Source of the DNA: an uncultured Chiayiivirga sp.
GTDB taxonomy: Bacteria; Pseudomonadota; Gammaproteobacteria; Xanthomonadales; Xanthomonadaceae
Assembly (NCBI GenBank): GCA_934525595.1
Contig: CAKSZJ010000011.1
Span: 1-64,000 of the forward strand
Length of the DNA stretch: 64,000 bases
Reading direction: 5' to 3'
Part shown: one piece after another, positions 1 to 8,801 of the stretch
How positions within the stretch are numbered: position 1 is the stretch's first letter
Layout of the letters: the number at the start of each line of letters is the position of its first letter
Notes under the pieces: model-generated
Told to the model about the DNA's origin: nothing
Database searches by the model: none
The model's input: the letters and a program-made list of their open reading frames with translations, nothing else
Program-made: the position numbers and the translations under genes

Positions 1-76
1 GTCTTCTTCTTGCGTGGCATACATGCTCCTTGGCAGCATCATGGTATGCCTCTCACACAAAATTTCTGACACCCTC
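1..76. mobile_element. Probable terminal end of an insertion sequence (IS256/mutator-like)
   Basis: The stretch ending at 76 carries AAATTTCTGACACCCTC (60-76), which resembles the terminal inverted repeats of IS256-family (mutator-type) elements as I remember them. Immediately after it the sequence becomes clean methyltransferase coding sequence. Reading the methyltransferase frame backwards hits a TGA at 67-69, so the methyltransferase homology stops exactly at this boundary. The body of the element would lie to the left of the window. Only one end is visible, so family and transposase cannot be confirmed. An ancient rearrangement or an assembly junction would look the same. Confidence 0.45.
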
Positions 77-1536
77 ATCCGGGTGACTTGGTGCTCGACC
101 CCACCTGCGGCTCCGGCACCACCGCCTTCGTCGCCGAAAAGTGGGGCCGCCGCTGGATCACCTGCGACACTTCGCGCGTGGCCGTCACCCTGGCCAAGCA
201 GCGGTTGATGACCGCCAGCTACGACTACTACGAACTCAAGTACCCGCACGAAGGCCTGCGCGGCGGCTTCATCTACAGGACCGTGCCGCACGTCACCCTG
301 AAGTCGATCGCCAACAACCCGGACATCGACGACATCTTCGAGCGCATGCATCCGGCCATCGACCAGGCACTGGCCGCGCTCAATGCCGCGCTGAAATCCG
401 CAGGCGCGCCATTCAAGGTGTCCGAGGGCGGGCGCAAGGGCAAGACGCTCGACTTCGCCAAGGGCGGCGCGCTGCAGGAATGGGAGGTCCCTTTCGACTA
501 CCCGGCCGACTGGAAGACCGGCGCGCGCGACGCCTTTGACGCCTTTCACGCCGCCCGCCAGGCCATGCAGCGGAAGATGGACGAGTCCATCGCCGCCCAT
601 GCCGATCAGGAAACCCTGTTCGACCAGCCGGCCGTGTCGAAAGACAAGCTGCGCATCACCGGCCCGTTCACGGTGGAAGCGGTGCCTTTCCCCAGCGTGC
701 TGTCGCTGGAGGAAGGCGAACAGTCGCAGGAGGCCGACGCCAGCGTGGCCCGCTCGGGTGAATCCCTGCGGCAGCACAGCTGGCGCGACGAGCTGCTCAA
801 GACCGGTATCCGCGGAAAGGGTGGGCAGATGCTCAGGTTTGCCGAGCTGGAGACCCTGCCGGACACCCGGCATCTCCACTGCACCGGCCACCTCGACAGC
901 GGCGAGCGCGTGGTGGTCAGCTTCGGCCCCGAGCACGGCGCGCTGGAGCAGAAGCAGGTGGAGCTGGCCATGCGCGAGGCCGGCGACCTGTTCCCGCGCC
1001 CGAAGATGATCGTGTTCTGCGCCTTCACCTTCGATCCGGAAGCGGCCAAGGACATCGACGCCACCCGCGGCATCACCGCGCTCAAGGCACAGATGAATAC
1101 CGATCTGTTGACAGAAGACCTGAAGAAGGCGCGCAGCCACAACCAGAGCTTCTGGCTGATGGGCCAGCCGGACGTGGAACTGCGCCAGCGCAAGGACGGC
1201 ACCTACGAGGTGGAGGTCAACGGCTTCGACTACTTCGACACCGGCACCGGCGAGCTCAAGTCCGGCGGCAAGAAGAACATCGCCGCCTGGGCGCTGGACA
1301 CCGACTACGACGAGCGCAGCCTGTTCCCGCGCCAGGTGTTCTTTCCGATGGCCGGCGCCAAGGACGGCTGGAACAAGCTCAAGCGCGACATCAAAGCCGA
1401 GCTGGACGAGTCGCGGCTGGATAAGTTGCACGGCACTGTCTCACTTCCTTTTGAGATTGGAGAGGGCCGGAAGGTGGCTGTGAAGATCGTGGATGACCGG
1501 GGCATCGAGTCCCTGAAGGTCATCCAGGCAGATTGA
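70..1536 (+). pseudogene. Truncated type III-style DNA methyltransferase (mod), C-terminal part only
   Basis: The frame opens with HPGDLVLDPTCGSGTT, the S-adenosylmethionine-binding motif I of beta-class amino-methyltransferases, followed by about 465 residues typical of the C-terminal part of Mod subunits paired with large Res helicase-nucleases. In beta-class enzymes the catalytic DPPY-type motif IV lies before motif I. Here everything before motif I is missing: an in-frame TGA sits at 67-69 and unrelated DNA lies further left. The first usable start is TTG at 88. The fragment should therefore be unable to methylate DNA. It heads a tightly packed operon with the toxin, antitoxin, chaperone and res genes. 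The truncation is seen directly; its cause (IS insertion) is inferred. Confidence 0.75.
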
Positions 1537-1559
1537 CGGGGCGAGGACGACTAACCATA

Positions 1560-1898
1560 ATGGTCAGCCGAAAGGAGACGAAGACCAGTGCCGACTACTC
1601 CTTGCAGCGGGTCGCTGCCTTGGCATCGCGTTTGGCGGTGTCGTACGCATCCACTCGCATCGCGCTCGACATCGACAACCTGGGCTACGGGCGTGAAGAG
1701 GTCTGCGCGTGCCTGTGCGTGCTTCGGAACACGCATTTCAGCCACTCTGAGCGGTATCGGCCCAATGGCCCGTGGCACGACGTTTACAAGATCGACTGGG
1801 CACCGCAGGGCTCGGAGCCAGACGCCCTGTACGTGAAGTTCCGCATGGACGGTGACCTGCTGGTCATCGAACTCTGCTCATTCCATCGACATAGATGA
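1560..1898 (+). CDS. MqsR-family toxin (predicted mRNA interferase)
   Basis: Predicted 112-residue toxin of the MqsR family, whose characterised members are ribosome-independent RNases. The middle and C-terminal parts match the family pattern: LDIDNLGYGREEVCACL, then LRNTHFSHS, then WHDVY, and a final strand with Y-V-K-F and D-L-L-V-I-E. An upstream in-frame TTG at 1533 overlaps the mod stop. ATG 1560 gives the normal family length and is preferred. The stop overlaps the next gene's ATG in an ATGA junction, so toxin and antitoxin are translationally coupled, toxin first as in E. coli mqsRA. No catalytic assignment is made beyond family resemblance. Confidence 0.8.
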   Translation: MVSRKETKTSADYSLQRVAALASRLAVSYASTRIALDIDNLGYGREEVCACLCVLRNTHFSHSERYRPNGPWHDVYKIDWAPQGSEPDALYVKFRMDGDLLVIELCSFHRHR

Positions 1899-2449
1899 CC
1901 ATGACCAACCTGAAAACCTGCAATGAGTGCGGCGAGGGTCGCCTTCACCCGTCGACATGGGAAGCCGACTTCCGCCATTACGATGGAACGATCCACGTCA
2001 CCGGCCTGCAGTGCCATCGGTGTGATGCTTGCGACGCCGATCCGGTCTTCCCTGACCAGGTCGCGTTCAACGAGAAGCGGGTCGCTGATGCAAAGCGCAA
2101 GGAGACCGGCAGGCTAATGGGCCGGGAGGTGCGCGTGCTGCGCGAGCAGCTTGGGCTGACCCAGCAGCAGGCCGCCACGCTGTTTGGCGGGGGCGCCAAC
2201 GCGTTCTCGAAGTACGAGCGGGGTGACACCTTGCAGAGCGTGGCCATGGATCGCCTGATGAAGGCGGCGGCCTTCGTGCCTGGCGTGCTTGAGTTCCTGC
2301 AGATGGAAGTTGACTTCCATGCGGGCGGATCGCCTGGGGCCGTTGAAACCTACTGCGTGCGAACCAGTGTCGCGTTCCCGGCGAAGACGGCACATTCGCA
2401 TCTGCGGGTGGTGAGTGAAGCCCAGTGGACTGCGGCGGAGGCGGCATGA
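1895..2449 (+). CDS. MqsA-family antitoxin with long C-terminal extension
   Basis: A 184-residue antitoxin with the MqsA layout. An N-terminal zinc-binding region has CxxC at Cys9/Cys12 and a second cluster at Cys40/Cys43/Cys46. A Cro/CI-type helix-turn-helix follows at about residues 76-115 (REQLGLTQQQAATLFGGG, then NAFSKYERG), matching the E. coli MqsA core closely. The core ends near residue 136. E. coli MqsA ends near 131, so about 48 further residues are present here. In toxin-antitoxin-chaperone systems such a tail is the chaperone-addiction segment recognised by a SecB-like protein, and the next gene encodes exactly that. Likely autorepressor of the operon. ATGA overlaps occur at both ends. 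Confidence 0.85.
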   Translation: MTMTNLKTCNECGEGRLHPSTWEADFRHYDGTIHVTGLQCHRCDACDADPVFPDQVAFNEKRVADAKRKETGRLMGREVRVLREQLGLTQQQAATLFGGGANAFSKYERGDTLQSVAMDRLMKAAAFVPGVLEFLQMEVDFHAGGSPGAVETYCVRTSVAFPAKTAHSHLRVVSEAQWTAAEAA

Positions 2450-2904
2450 CTCCCGAAGAGAAGGACAGCCTGAAGGCCGTCGCCCCCAAGCTCAAGATTC
2501 TCGATGTGATCCTGGTCCGGAGCCAGTTCAACGCTCCAAGGGAGCCTGCGCCGGAGTCCACTCAAGCCTGGCAGCAGCACAAGCGGGGGGTTCAGTACGG
2601 AATCACGGAGCCTACGGAGGATGGCCACCAGGAGCTGCAGGTCAAGGTTGAGCTTGGCACTCGTGTGTTGATCTCCAACGACGCTGACGGACAGGACGGA
2701 GCCATCCAGTTCGAGATCGAGGCGGACTTTGTTGTCCGCTACCAGATGTCCGAACCGCTTGAGGAGGCAGCACTTGATGCCTTCTCCAACTTCAATTCAG
2801 TACACAACGTATGGCCCTTCTGGCGGCAGCACGTGTTCGACATCGTGCAGCGTGGGCGACTGCCGCACGTTGATGTCCCCCTGTTTGCCGGCACCAAGGC
2901 ATGA
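2446..2904 (+). CDS. SecB-like chaperone of a toxin-antitoxin-chaperone (TAC) module
   Basis: A 152-residue protein of SecB size (E. coli SecB is 155). The C-terminal half carries a SecB-like signature: FEIEADFVVRYQM, then ALDAFSNFNSVHNVWPFWR, then a hydrophobic segment ending RLPHVDVPLF, comparable to the SecB stretch leading to its GFPPL-type motif. It starts in an ATGA overlap with the antitoxin stop (an in-frame GTG at 2425 is less likely) and ends in an ATGA overlap with res. General SecB sits elsewhere in proteobacterial genomes, next to grxC/gpsA. A SecB-like gene directly after an MqsRA pair is the arrangement of TAC systems, where the chaperone folds and protects the antitoxin. Function is inferred from family and context. 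Confidence 0.78.
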   Translation: MTPEEKDSLKAVAPKLKILDVILVRSQFNAPREPAPESTQAWQQHKRGVQYGITEPTEDGHQELQVKVELGTRVLISNDADGQDGAIQFEIEADFVVRYQMSEPLEEAALDAFSNFNSVHNVWPFWRQHVFDIVQRGRLPHVDVPLFAGTKA

Positions 2905-5693
2905 CAGCGCCCAAGTCCCTGATCATCAACTCACCGTATGAGTCGCCGGGCAGATACTGGCAGCAGGGAGCCGGAACCGCGCTGAACCTGGTCGAAGGTC
3001 GCCGCCCTGCGGCCTATGAGGTCTTCGACACCCGCAACAACACCAAGCGGACGGAGGAGCTCAAGCTCGTCAACCGGATTCGTGAACGCGTGCAGGCGTG
3101 GCGGGACGCGGACTATCGCGGGGTCACCCAGGTCACCCGCAGCCTGCTGGAGCACTGGCGGGAGCGCGAGGCGCGCACCTTGCCGTTCTACTTCTGCCAG
3201 ATCGAGGCCATCGAAACGCTGGTCTGGTGGGTCGAGGCGACCGCTGAGTTCAAGCAAGGCATCTTCCTTGAAGGCGACGGCGGACCCTGGGAACGCGTCT
3301 GCAACAAGATGGCGACCGGCAGTGGCAAGACCATGGTGATGGCGATGCTCATCACCTGGCAGGTGCTGAACGCGCTGGCGTATCCCAAGCGCAACAAGGA
3401 TTTCTCGCAGGCGGTGTTCATTGTGGCGCCGGGTCTGACGGTGCGCGAGCGCCTGCAGGTACTGCTGCCGGGGAATCCCGGCAACGTCTACGACGAGTTC
3501 CATCTGTGCCCTTCCGAAGCGCTTCGGCAGAAGCTCAACCAGGCGCAGGTGCTGATCGAGAATTGGCACACGCTGATGCCGTTGAAGCAGGCGACGCGCT
3601 CGGTGGTGAAGAAGGGCGCGGAAAGCGACGAGGCGTTCACACGCCGCGTACTCGGCAAGCTGTCGGCGTACAAGGATATCGTCGTCATCAACGACGAGGC
3701 GCACCACGCCTACCGCAAGCCGGCCGATATCAAGATCAGCAAGAAGGACGCCGAAGAGCGCGGGATCGACCTGGACGAGGCGACACGCTGGATCGAAGGC
3801 CTGGACCGCCTGCACAAGACCCGGCGGATCATCCGCTGCTTCGACCTGTCGGCCACGCCCTTCGCACCGACCGGCAAGACCAACACCGATGAAGGACTGT
3901 TTGGCTGGATCGTCTCCGACTTCGGGCTCAACGACGCCATTGAAGGCGGGCTGGTCAAGACGCCGCGCGTAGTGGTGCGTGACAGCGCGCTGCCGAACGC
4001 CAGGCTGCGATCCAAGCTGTACCACCTCTACCGCGAGCCGGAGGTGTCGGAAGATCTCAACCGCAAGGCTGCCAAGCCGGAAGATCCGCTGCCCAAGCTG
4101 GTCCAGGACGCCTACACCCTGCTGGGCGCGGACTGGCGTGAAGCCGCCAACCAGTGGGCCGAGAACGGGCATACCTCCCCGCCGGTCATGCTGACGGTCT
4201 GCAATCGCACCGAGACCGCTGCGCGCATTGAGCGTTACTTCACCAGCGGTGATGCCTTCTGGCCGGAACTGCACGCGCCCGAGAAGACCCTGCGGGTCGA
4301 CTCCAAGGTGCTGGAGAAGGCGGAGATCGGCGAGGCGACAGGGGCCGACAAGGACTACGAGGCGCGCTTGAAGCAGATCGTGGAGGCGGCCGGACTGCCT
4401 TCAGACCGTGAAGAGGCGCTGCTTTCGCTGAAGAAGGAAGAGATCCTGCGGTCCATCGTGGACAACGTGGGCAAGCGCGGCACGGCCGGGCAGAAGCTGC
4501 AGAATGTCATCTCGGTGGCGATGCTGTCCGAAGGCTGGGACGCCAAGAACGTCACCCACATCATGGGCCTGCGCGCGTTCACCAGCCAGTTGCTGTGCGA
4601 ACAGGTAATCGGCCGCGGCCTGCGTCGCGTGAGCTACGAGACCGACGAGAATGGCCTGTTCCTTCCGGAGTACGTGAACGTCTTCGGTGTTCCCCTGTCG
4701 ATCTTCCAGGACGACGGTGAAGGCCCGCCGCCGCCGCCGCCGAAGCCGAGCACCCAGATCGAGTCCCTGCCCGAACGCAACAGCCTGGAGATCCGCTGGC
4801 CGAACGTGCTGCGCGTGGACCCGGTGGTGAGGCCGGTCTTGGCCGTCCGCTGGGACGAGGTCGAGGCACTGGTGCTCGAGCCGGAAGACACGCCGATTTC
4901 AGCGGAGATCGCACCGGCCCTGGGCGGTGCGACCGACTGGAGCAAGATCCATGTCATTGACCTGGAACTTCTTCCCGAGCAGTTCCGCCTGCAGCGCCTG
5001 ATCTTCGTCGCGGCGCGCAAGGCCTACGAACAGATGCAGGAGAAGTTCAGTGGTGGACGGGAGTACCTGGCCTACCAACTGATCCGCCTGGTCGAGGAGT
5101 TCATCGATTCGGACAAGCTCGTGATCCCGAGCCTGTTCCACCAGGAGCCCCTTCGCAGGCGGATCCTGATCACGCTCAACGTGAACCGGATCGTCGAGTA
5201 CCTCCTGCGCTACGTGTACGAGCAGAACACCGAGAGGGTGGAGCTGATCTTCGATGAAGACGCCCCGATCGGCTCAACCCGCTACATGCGAACCTGGTAC
5301 ACGACCAAACCCAACCTGCCGACCGTGCGATCGCAGATCAGTCACGTCGTGGGCGACAGCGCCTGGGAAGGCCATGCCGCCAACGTCTTCGAGACCTCGA
5401 ACAACGTGGTGAGCTACGTCAAGAACGACCACCTCGGCTTCCAGATCTACTACATGTGGAACGGATCGAGGCGGCGGTTCCTGCCGGACTTCCTGGTTCG
5501 ACTGAAGAACGGGAAGACGCTGGTGCTGGAGATCAAGGGCGTGGACGACGACCAGAACCGCGCCAAGCGGGCGGCACTGGCGACGTGGGTCCAGGGCGTG
5601 AACCAGAAGCGCGGGTTCGGCGTCTGGACGCATGCGGTTGCCTTCGAGCCGAGCGAAATCCACGATCTGCTGGCGCAGCACGCGAAGGCGTGA
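2901..5693 (+). CDS. Type III restriction enzyme Res subunit (helicase-nuclease)
   Basis: A 930-residue DEAD/DEAH-type ATP-dependent translocase-endonuclease. Walker A is ATGSGKT at about residues 138-144. The DEAH motif sits in INDEAHHAYR and motif III-like LSATPF follows. Motif VI is in EQVIGRGLRR. Near the C-terminus, PDFLVRLKNGKTLVLEIKG (about 862-880) fits a PD-(D/E)xK nuclease core. The reading frame is intact and all motifs are present. The start overlaps the chaperone stop. Type III Res needs its Mod partner to find sites and to protect host DNA. With mod truncated upstream, this Res is probably idle unless a Mod is supplied elsewhere. Confidence 0.88.
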   Translation: MTAPKSLIINSPYESPGRYWQQGAGTALNLVEGRRPAAYEVFDTRNNTKRTEELKLVNRIRERVQAWRDADYRGVTQVTRSLLEHWREREARTLPFYFCQIEAIETLVWWVEATAEFKQGIFLEGDGGPWERVCNKMATGSGKTMVMAMLITWQVLNALAYPKRNKDFSQAVFIVAPGLTVRERLQVLLPGNPGNVYDEFHLCPSEALRQKLNQAQVLIENWHTLMPLKQATRSVVKKGAESDEAFTRRVLGKLSAYKDIVVINDEAHHAYRKPADIKISKKDAEERGIDLDEATRWIEGLDRLHKTRRIIRCFDLSATPFAPTGKTNTDEGLFGWIVSDFGLNDAIEGGLVKTPRVVVRDSALPNARLRSKLYHLYREPEVSEDLNRKAAKPEDPLPKLVQDAYTLLGADWREAANQWAENGHTSPPVMLTVCNRTETAARIERYFTSGDAFWPELHAPEKTLRVDSKVLEKAEIGEATGADKDYEARLKQIVEAAGLPSDREEALLSLKKEEILRSIVDNVGKRGTAGQKLQNVISVAMLSEGWDAKNVTHIMGLRAFTSQLLCEQVIGRGLRRVSYETDENGLFLPEYVNVFGVPLSIFQDDGEGPPPPPPKPSTQIESLPERNSLEIRWPNVLRVDPVVRPVLAVRWDEVEALVLEPEDTPISAEIAPALGGATDWSKIHVIDLELLPEQFRLQRLIFVAARKAYEQMQEKFSGGREYLAYQLIRLVEEFIDSDKLVIPSLFHQEPLRRRILITLNVNRIVEYLLRYVYEQNTERVELIFDEDAPIGSTRYMRTWYTTKPNLPTVRSQISHVVGDSAWEGHAANVFETSNNVVSYVKNDHLGFQIYYMWNGSRRRFLPDFLVRLKNGKTLVLEIKGVDDDQNRAKRAALATWVQGVNQKRGFGVWTHAVAFEPSEIHDLLAQHAKA

Positions 5694-5723
5694 TCGCATC
5701 CGGAAAGTTCGCCCCTGAGATCG

Positions 5724-8700
5724 TTACGGCGCCACCGGCACCTCCTCCTTCACCCGGAACCATGCGGCGTAGAGCGCCGGCACCACCAGCAGGGTGAGGC
5801 CGGTGGCGGCGATGAGGCCGCCCATGATGGCCACGGCCATGGGGCCGAAGAAGGCGCTGCGCGAGAGCGGGATCATGGCGAGCACCGCCGCCAGCGCGGT
5901 CAGAACGATGGGGCGGAAGCGTCGCACGGTGGCGTCGACGACGGCCTGCCAGCGCGGGTGGCCGGCGGCGATGTCCTGCTCGATCTGGTCCACCAGGATC
6001 ACGGTGTTGCGCATGATCATGCCGGCCAGCGCGATGGTGCCGAGCATCGCCACGAAGCCGAACGGCACGCGGAACACCAGCAGGAAGGCGGTCACGCCGA
6101 TCAGGCCCAGCGGCGCGGTGAGGAACACCAGGAACGAGCGCGACAGGCTGCGCAGCTGGAGCATCAGCACGGTGAACACCACGGCGATGAACAGCGGGAT
6201 GCCGGCTTTCACCGAGTTGGCGCCGCGCGTCGAATCCTCCACGCTGCCGCCGGTTTCCAGGAGATATCCGGACGGCAGGCGCGCACGGATGTCTTCCAGC
6301 GTGGGCAGGATCTGTGCCACCACCGAGGCCGGCTGCTCGGCGCCGTAGATGTCGGCGCGCACCGTCACCGTGGGCAGGCGGTTGCGATGCCAGACGATGC
6401 CCTCCTCGAAGCCGTATTCCAGCGCGGCCACCTGCGACACCGGCACCGCGCGCCCGTTGGCGGTGGGCACGGCGAGCGAACCGAGCAGGGAGAGCTGCGC
6501 GCGCTCCTCTTCGGGGCCGCGCAGGAGGATCTGGATCAGCTCGTCGTCTTCGCGGTAGGTGCTGACCTCCAGCCCGGAGAGTGAACTTTGCAGGAAGCGC
6601 GCCAGATGCGCGGAGCTGACCCCGAGGGCGCGCGCGCGTTCCTGATCGATGACCAGGCGCACCACCTTGCTGGGTTCTTCCCAGTCGAGGTTGACGTTGC
6701 TGACGTGCGGGTTGCGGCGCACCCGTTCGGCCACGTCGCGCGCCAGCGTGCGGGCCGTGTCGATGTGCTCGCCAGAGATCCGGAACTGCACCGGATAGCC
6801 CACCGGCGGGCCGTTTTCCAGCCGCGTCACGCGTCCGCGCAGGGGGGTGAATTCGGTCGCGAGCGTGTCGATCAGGGCGCTTCGCACGATCTCGCGCTCT
6901 TTCACGCCCCGGGTCAGCACCACGAACTGCGCGAAGCTGGTCTGCGGCAGCTGCTGGTCCAGCGGCAGGTAGAAGCGCGGCGAGCCGGTGCCGACGTAGG
7001 CAACGTAGTTTTCCACCCCGTCCATCGCCTCCAGCCTGCGCTCCAGCCGTTCCACCTGCGCCTGGGTGGCCGGCAGCGAGGCGCCTTCGGCGAGCTTGAG
7101 ATCCACCAGCAGCTCGGGCCGCGTGGAGGACGGGAAGAACTGCTGCGGCACGTAGCGGAACAGTGCCATCGAGGCCAGGAGCAGGGCCAGCGTTCCGCCG
7201 AGCACCAGCCAGCGCCTGCGCATCGCGCCCTGCACCAGCGCGCGGAAGCGGCGGTAGAACGCGGTGTCGTAGGGATCGTGCGGTGTGCCCCGGGCGTGCC
7301 CGCCGGCGCGTGGTTCGGGCAGCAGCTTGTCGCCCAGATAGGGCACGAACACCACCGCCGCGACCCAGCTCAGCAGGAGCGCGATCGTCACCACCTGGAA
7401 GATCGAGCGGGTGTATTCGCCGGTGGCCGAGGCGGCCGTGGCGATGGGCAGGAAGCCGGCCGCGGTGATGAGCGTGCCGGTGAGCATCGGGAAGGCGGTG
7501 CTGCTCCAGGCGAAGCTCGCTGCGCGCAGGCGGTCGTAACCCTGCTCCATCTTCACCGCCATCATCTCGATGGCGATGATGGCGTCGTCCACCAGGAGGC
7601 CCAGCGCCAGCACCAGCGCGCCCAGCGAGGTCTTGTGCAGACCGATGCCGAAGAAGTGCATGGCGCCGAAGGTCATCGCCAGTACCAGCGGGATGGACAG
7701 TGCCACGACCAGCCCGGTGCGCAGCCCCAGCGAGAAGAAGCACACCAGCAGCACGATCGCCACCGCTTCGGCCAGCACCCGCACGAATTCGCCGACCGAG
7801 TCGCGCACCGCGGCCGGCTGGTCGGACACCTTGCGCAGCTGCATGCCGACCGGCAGGGTCTGCTGCAGGCGCGCCAGTTCGGCGTCGAGCGATGTGCCCA
7901 GCCTGAGGATGTCGCCGCCTTCGCGCATCGAAACCGCCAGCCCGATGGCGTCTTCGCCCATGAAGCGCATCTTCGGCGCCGGCGGATCGGAAAACCCGCG
8001 CCACACCCGCGCCACGTCGTCGAGCCGGAAGCTGCGGTCCGCCACGCGGATCGGGAAGGCGGCGATGTCCTCGACCCGCTCGAAGCGCCCGGAGACGCGC
8101 AGCTGCACGCGCTCGTCGGGGGTTTCGAAGAAGCCTGCCGGAAGGATGGCGTTCTGTTCGTCGAGCGCGCGCTGGATGGCGTCGAGCGGAATGCCCAGGG
8201 TGGCGAGCTTGGTGTTCGACAGCTCGATCCAGATCTTTTCCGCCTGCAGCCCGATCAGCTCGACCTTGGCCACGTCGGGCACGCGCTGCAGCTCGATCTC
8301 GAGGCGGTCGGCGTAGTCCTTGAGCACGGCGTAGTCGAAGCCGTCGCCGGTGAGGGCGTAGATGTTGCCGAAGGTGTCGCCGAACTCGTCGTTGAAGAAC
8401 GGCCCGATCACGCCGGCGGGCAGGGTGGCGCGGATGTCGCCGGCTTTCTTGCGCACCTGGTACCAGAGCTCGGGCAGCTCGCGCGAGGTCATGGAATCCT
8501 TCGCCATGAAGATCACCTGCGATTCGCCCGGCCGCGAATAGGCGCGGATGGATTCGTAGCGCCCGGTTTCCATCAGCTTGCGCTCGATCCGGTCGGTGAC
8601 CTGGCGGCTGACCTCCTCGGCGGTGGCGCCGGGCCACATCGTGCGCACCACCATGGCGCGGAAGCTGAAGGGCGGATCCTCGCTCTGTCCGAGCTTGCCG

Positions 8701-8801
8701 TAGGAGATCGCGCCGATCACGCCGAACAGGAGGATGGCGTAGAGCACCAGCGAGCGGTGCCGCAGTGCCCAGGCGGAAAGGTTGAAGCCGCCGGTGTCCA
8801 T
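5724..8801 (-). CDS. RND efflux transporter, inner-membrane pump (HAE1/AcrB-like)
   Basis: A 1025-residue resistance-nodulation-division pump, the inner-membrane, proton-driven component of a tripartite efflux system. It starts with a first transmembrane helix (SLVLYAILLFGVIGAISYG), then the porter segment beginning GQSEDPPFSFRAMVVRTMWPG. Two large periplasmic loops and the twelve-helix pattern can be followed. The central helix GALVLALGLLVDDAIIAIEM carries the paired aspartates used for proton transfer. The start shares one base with the stop of the upstream adaptor gene (TGATG). Sequence style is closest to MexK/TriC-type pumps. The substrate is unknown. No outer-membrane factor gene is present in the operon, so it probably borrows a TolC-like channel. 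Confidence 0.93.
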   Translation of the reverse strand: MDTGGFNLSAWALRHRSLVLYAILLFGVIGAISYGKLGQSEDPPFSFRAMVVRTMWPGATAEEVSRQVTDRIERKLMETGRYESIRAYSRPGESQVIFMAKDSMTSRELPELWYQVRKKAGDIRATLPAGVIGPFFNDEFGDTFGNIYALTGDGFDYAVLKDYADRLEIELQRVPDVAKVELIGLQAEKIWIELSNTKLATLGIPLDAIQRALDEQNAILPAGFFETPDERVQLRVSGRFERVEDIAAFPIRVADRSFRLDDVARVWRGFSDPPAPKMRFMGEDAIGLAVSMREGGDILRLGTSLDAELARLQQTLPVGMQLRKVSDQPAAVRDSVGEFVRVLAEAVAIVLLVCFFSLGLRTGLVVALSIPLVLAMTFGAMHFFGIGLHKTSLGALVLALGLLVDDAIIAIEMMAVKMEQGYDRLRAASFAWSSTAFPMLTGTLITAAGFLPIATAASATGEYTRSIFQVVTIALLLSWVAAVVFVPYLGDKLLPEPRAGGHARGTPHDPYDTAFYRRFRALVQGAMRRRWLVLGGTLALLLASMALFRYVPQQFFPSSTRPELLVDLKLAEGASLPATQAQVERLERRLEAMDGVENYVAYVGTGSPRFYLPLDQQLPQTSFAQFVVLTRGVKEREIVRSALIDTLATEFTPLRGRVTRLENGPPVGYPVQFRISGEHIDTARTLARDVAERVRRNPHVSNVNLDWEEPSKVVRLVIDQERARALGVSSAHLARFLQSSLSGLEVSTYREDDELIQILLRGPEEERAQLSLLGSLAVPTANGRAVPVSQVAALEYGFEEGIVWHRNRLPTVTVRADIYGAEQPASVVAQILPTLEDIRARLPSGYLLETGGSVEDSTRGANSVKAGIPLFIAVVFTVLMLQLRSLSRSFLVFLTAPLGLIGVTAFLLVFRVPFGFVAMLGTIALAGMIMRNTVILVDQIEQDIAAGHPRWQAVVDATVRRFRPIVLTALAAVLAMIPLSRSAFFGPMAVAIMGGLIAATGLTLLVVPALYAAWFRVKEEVPVAP

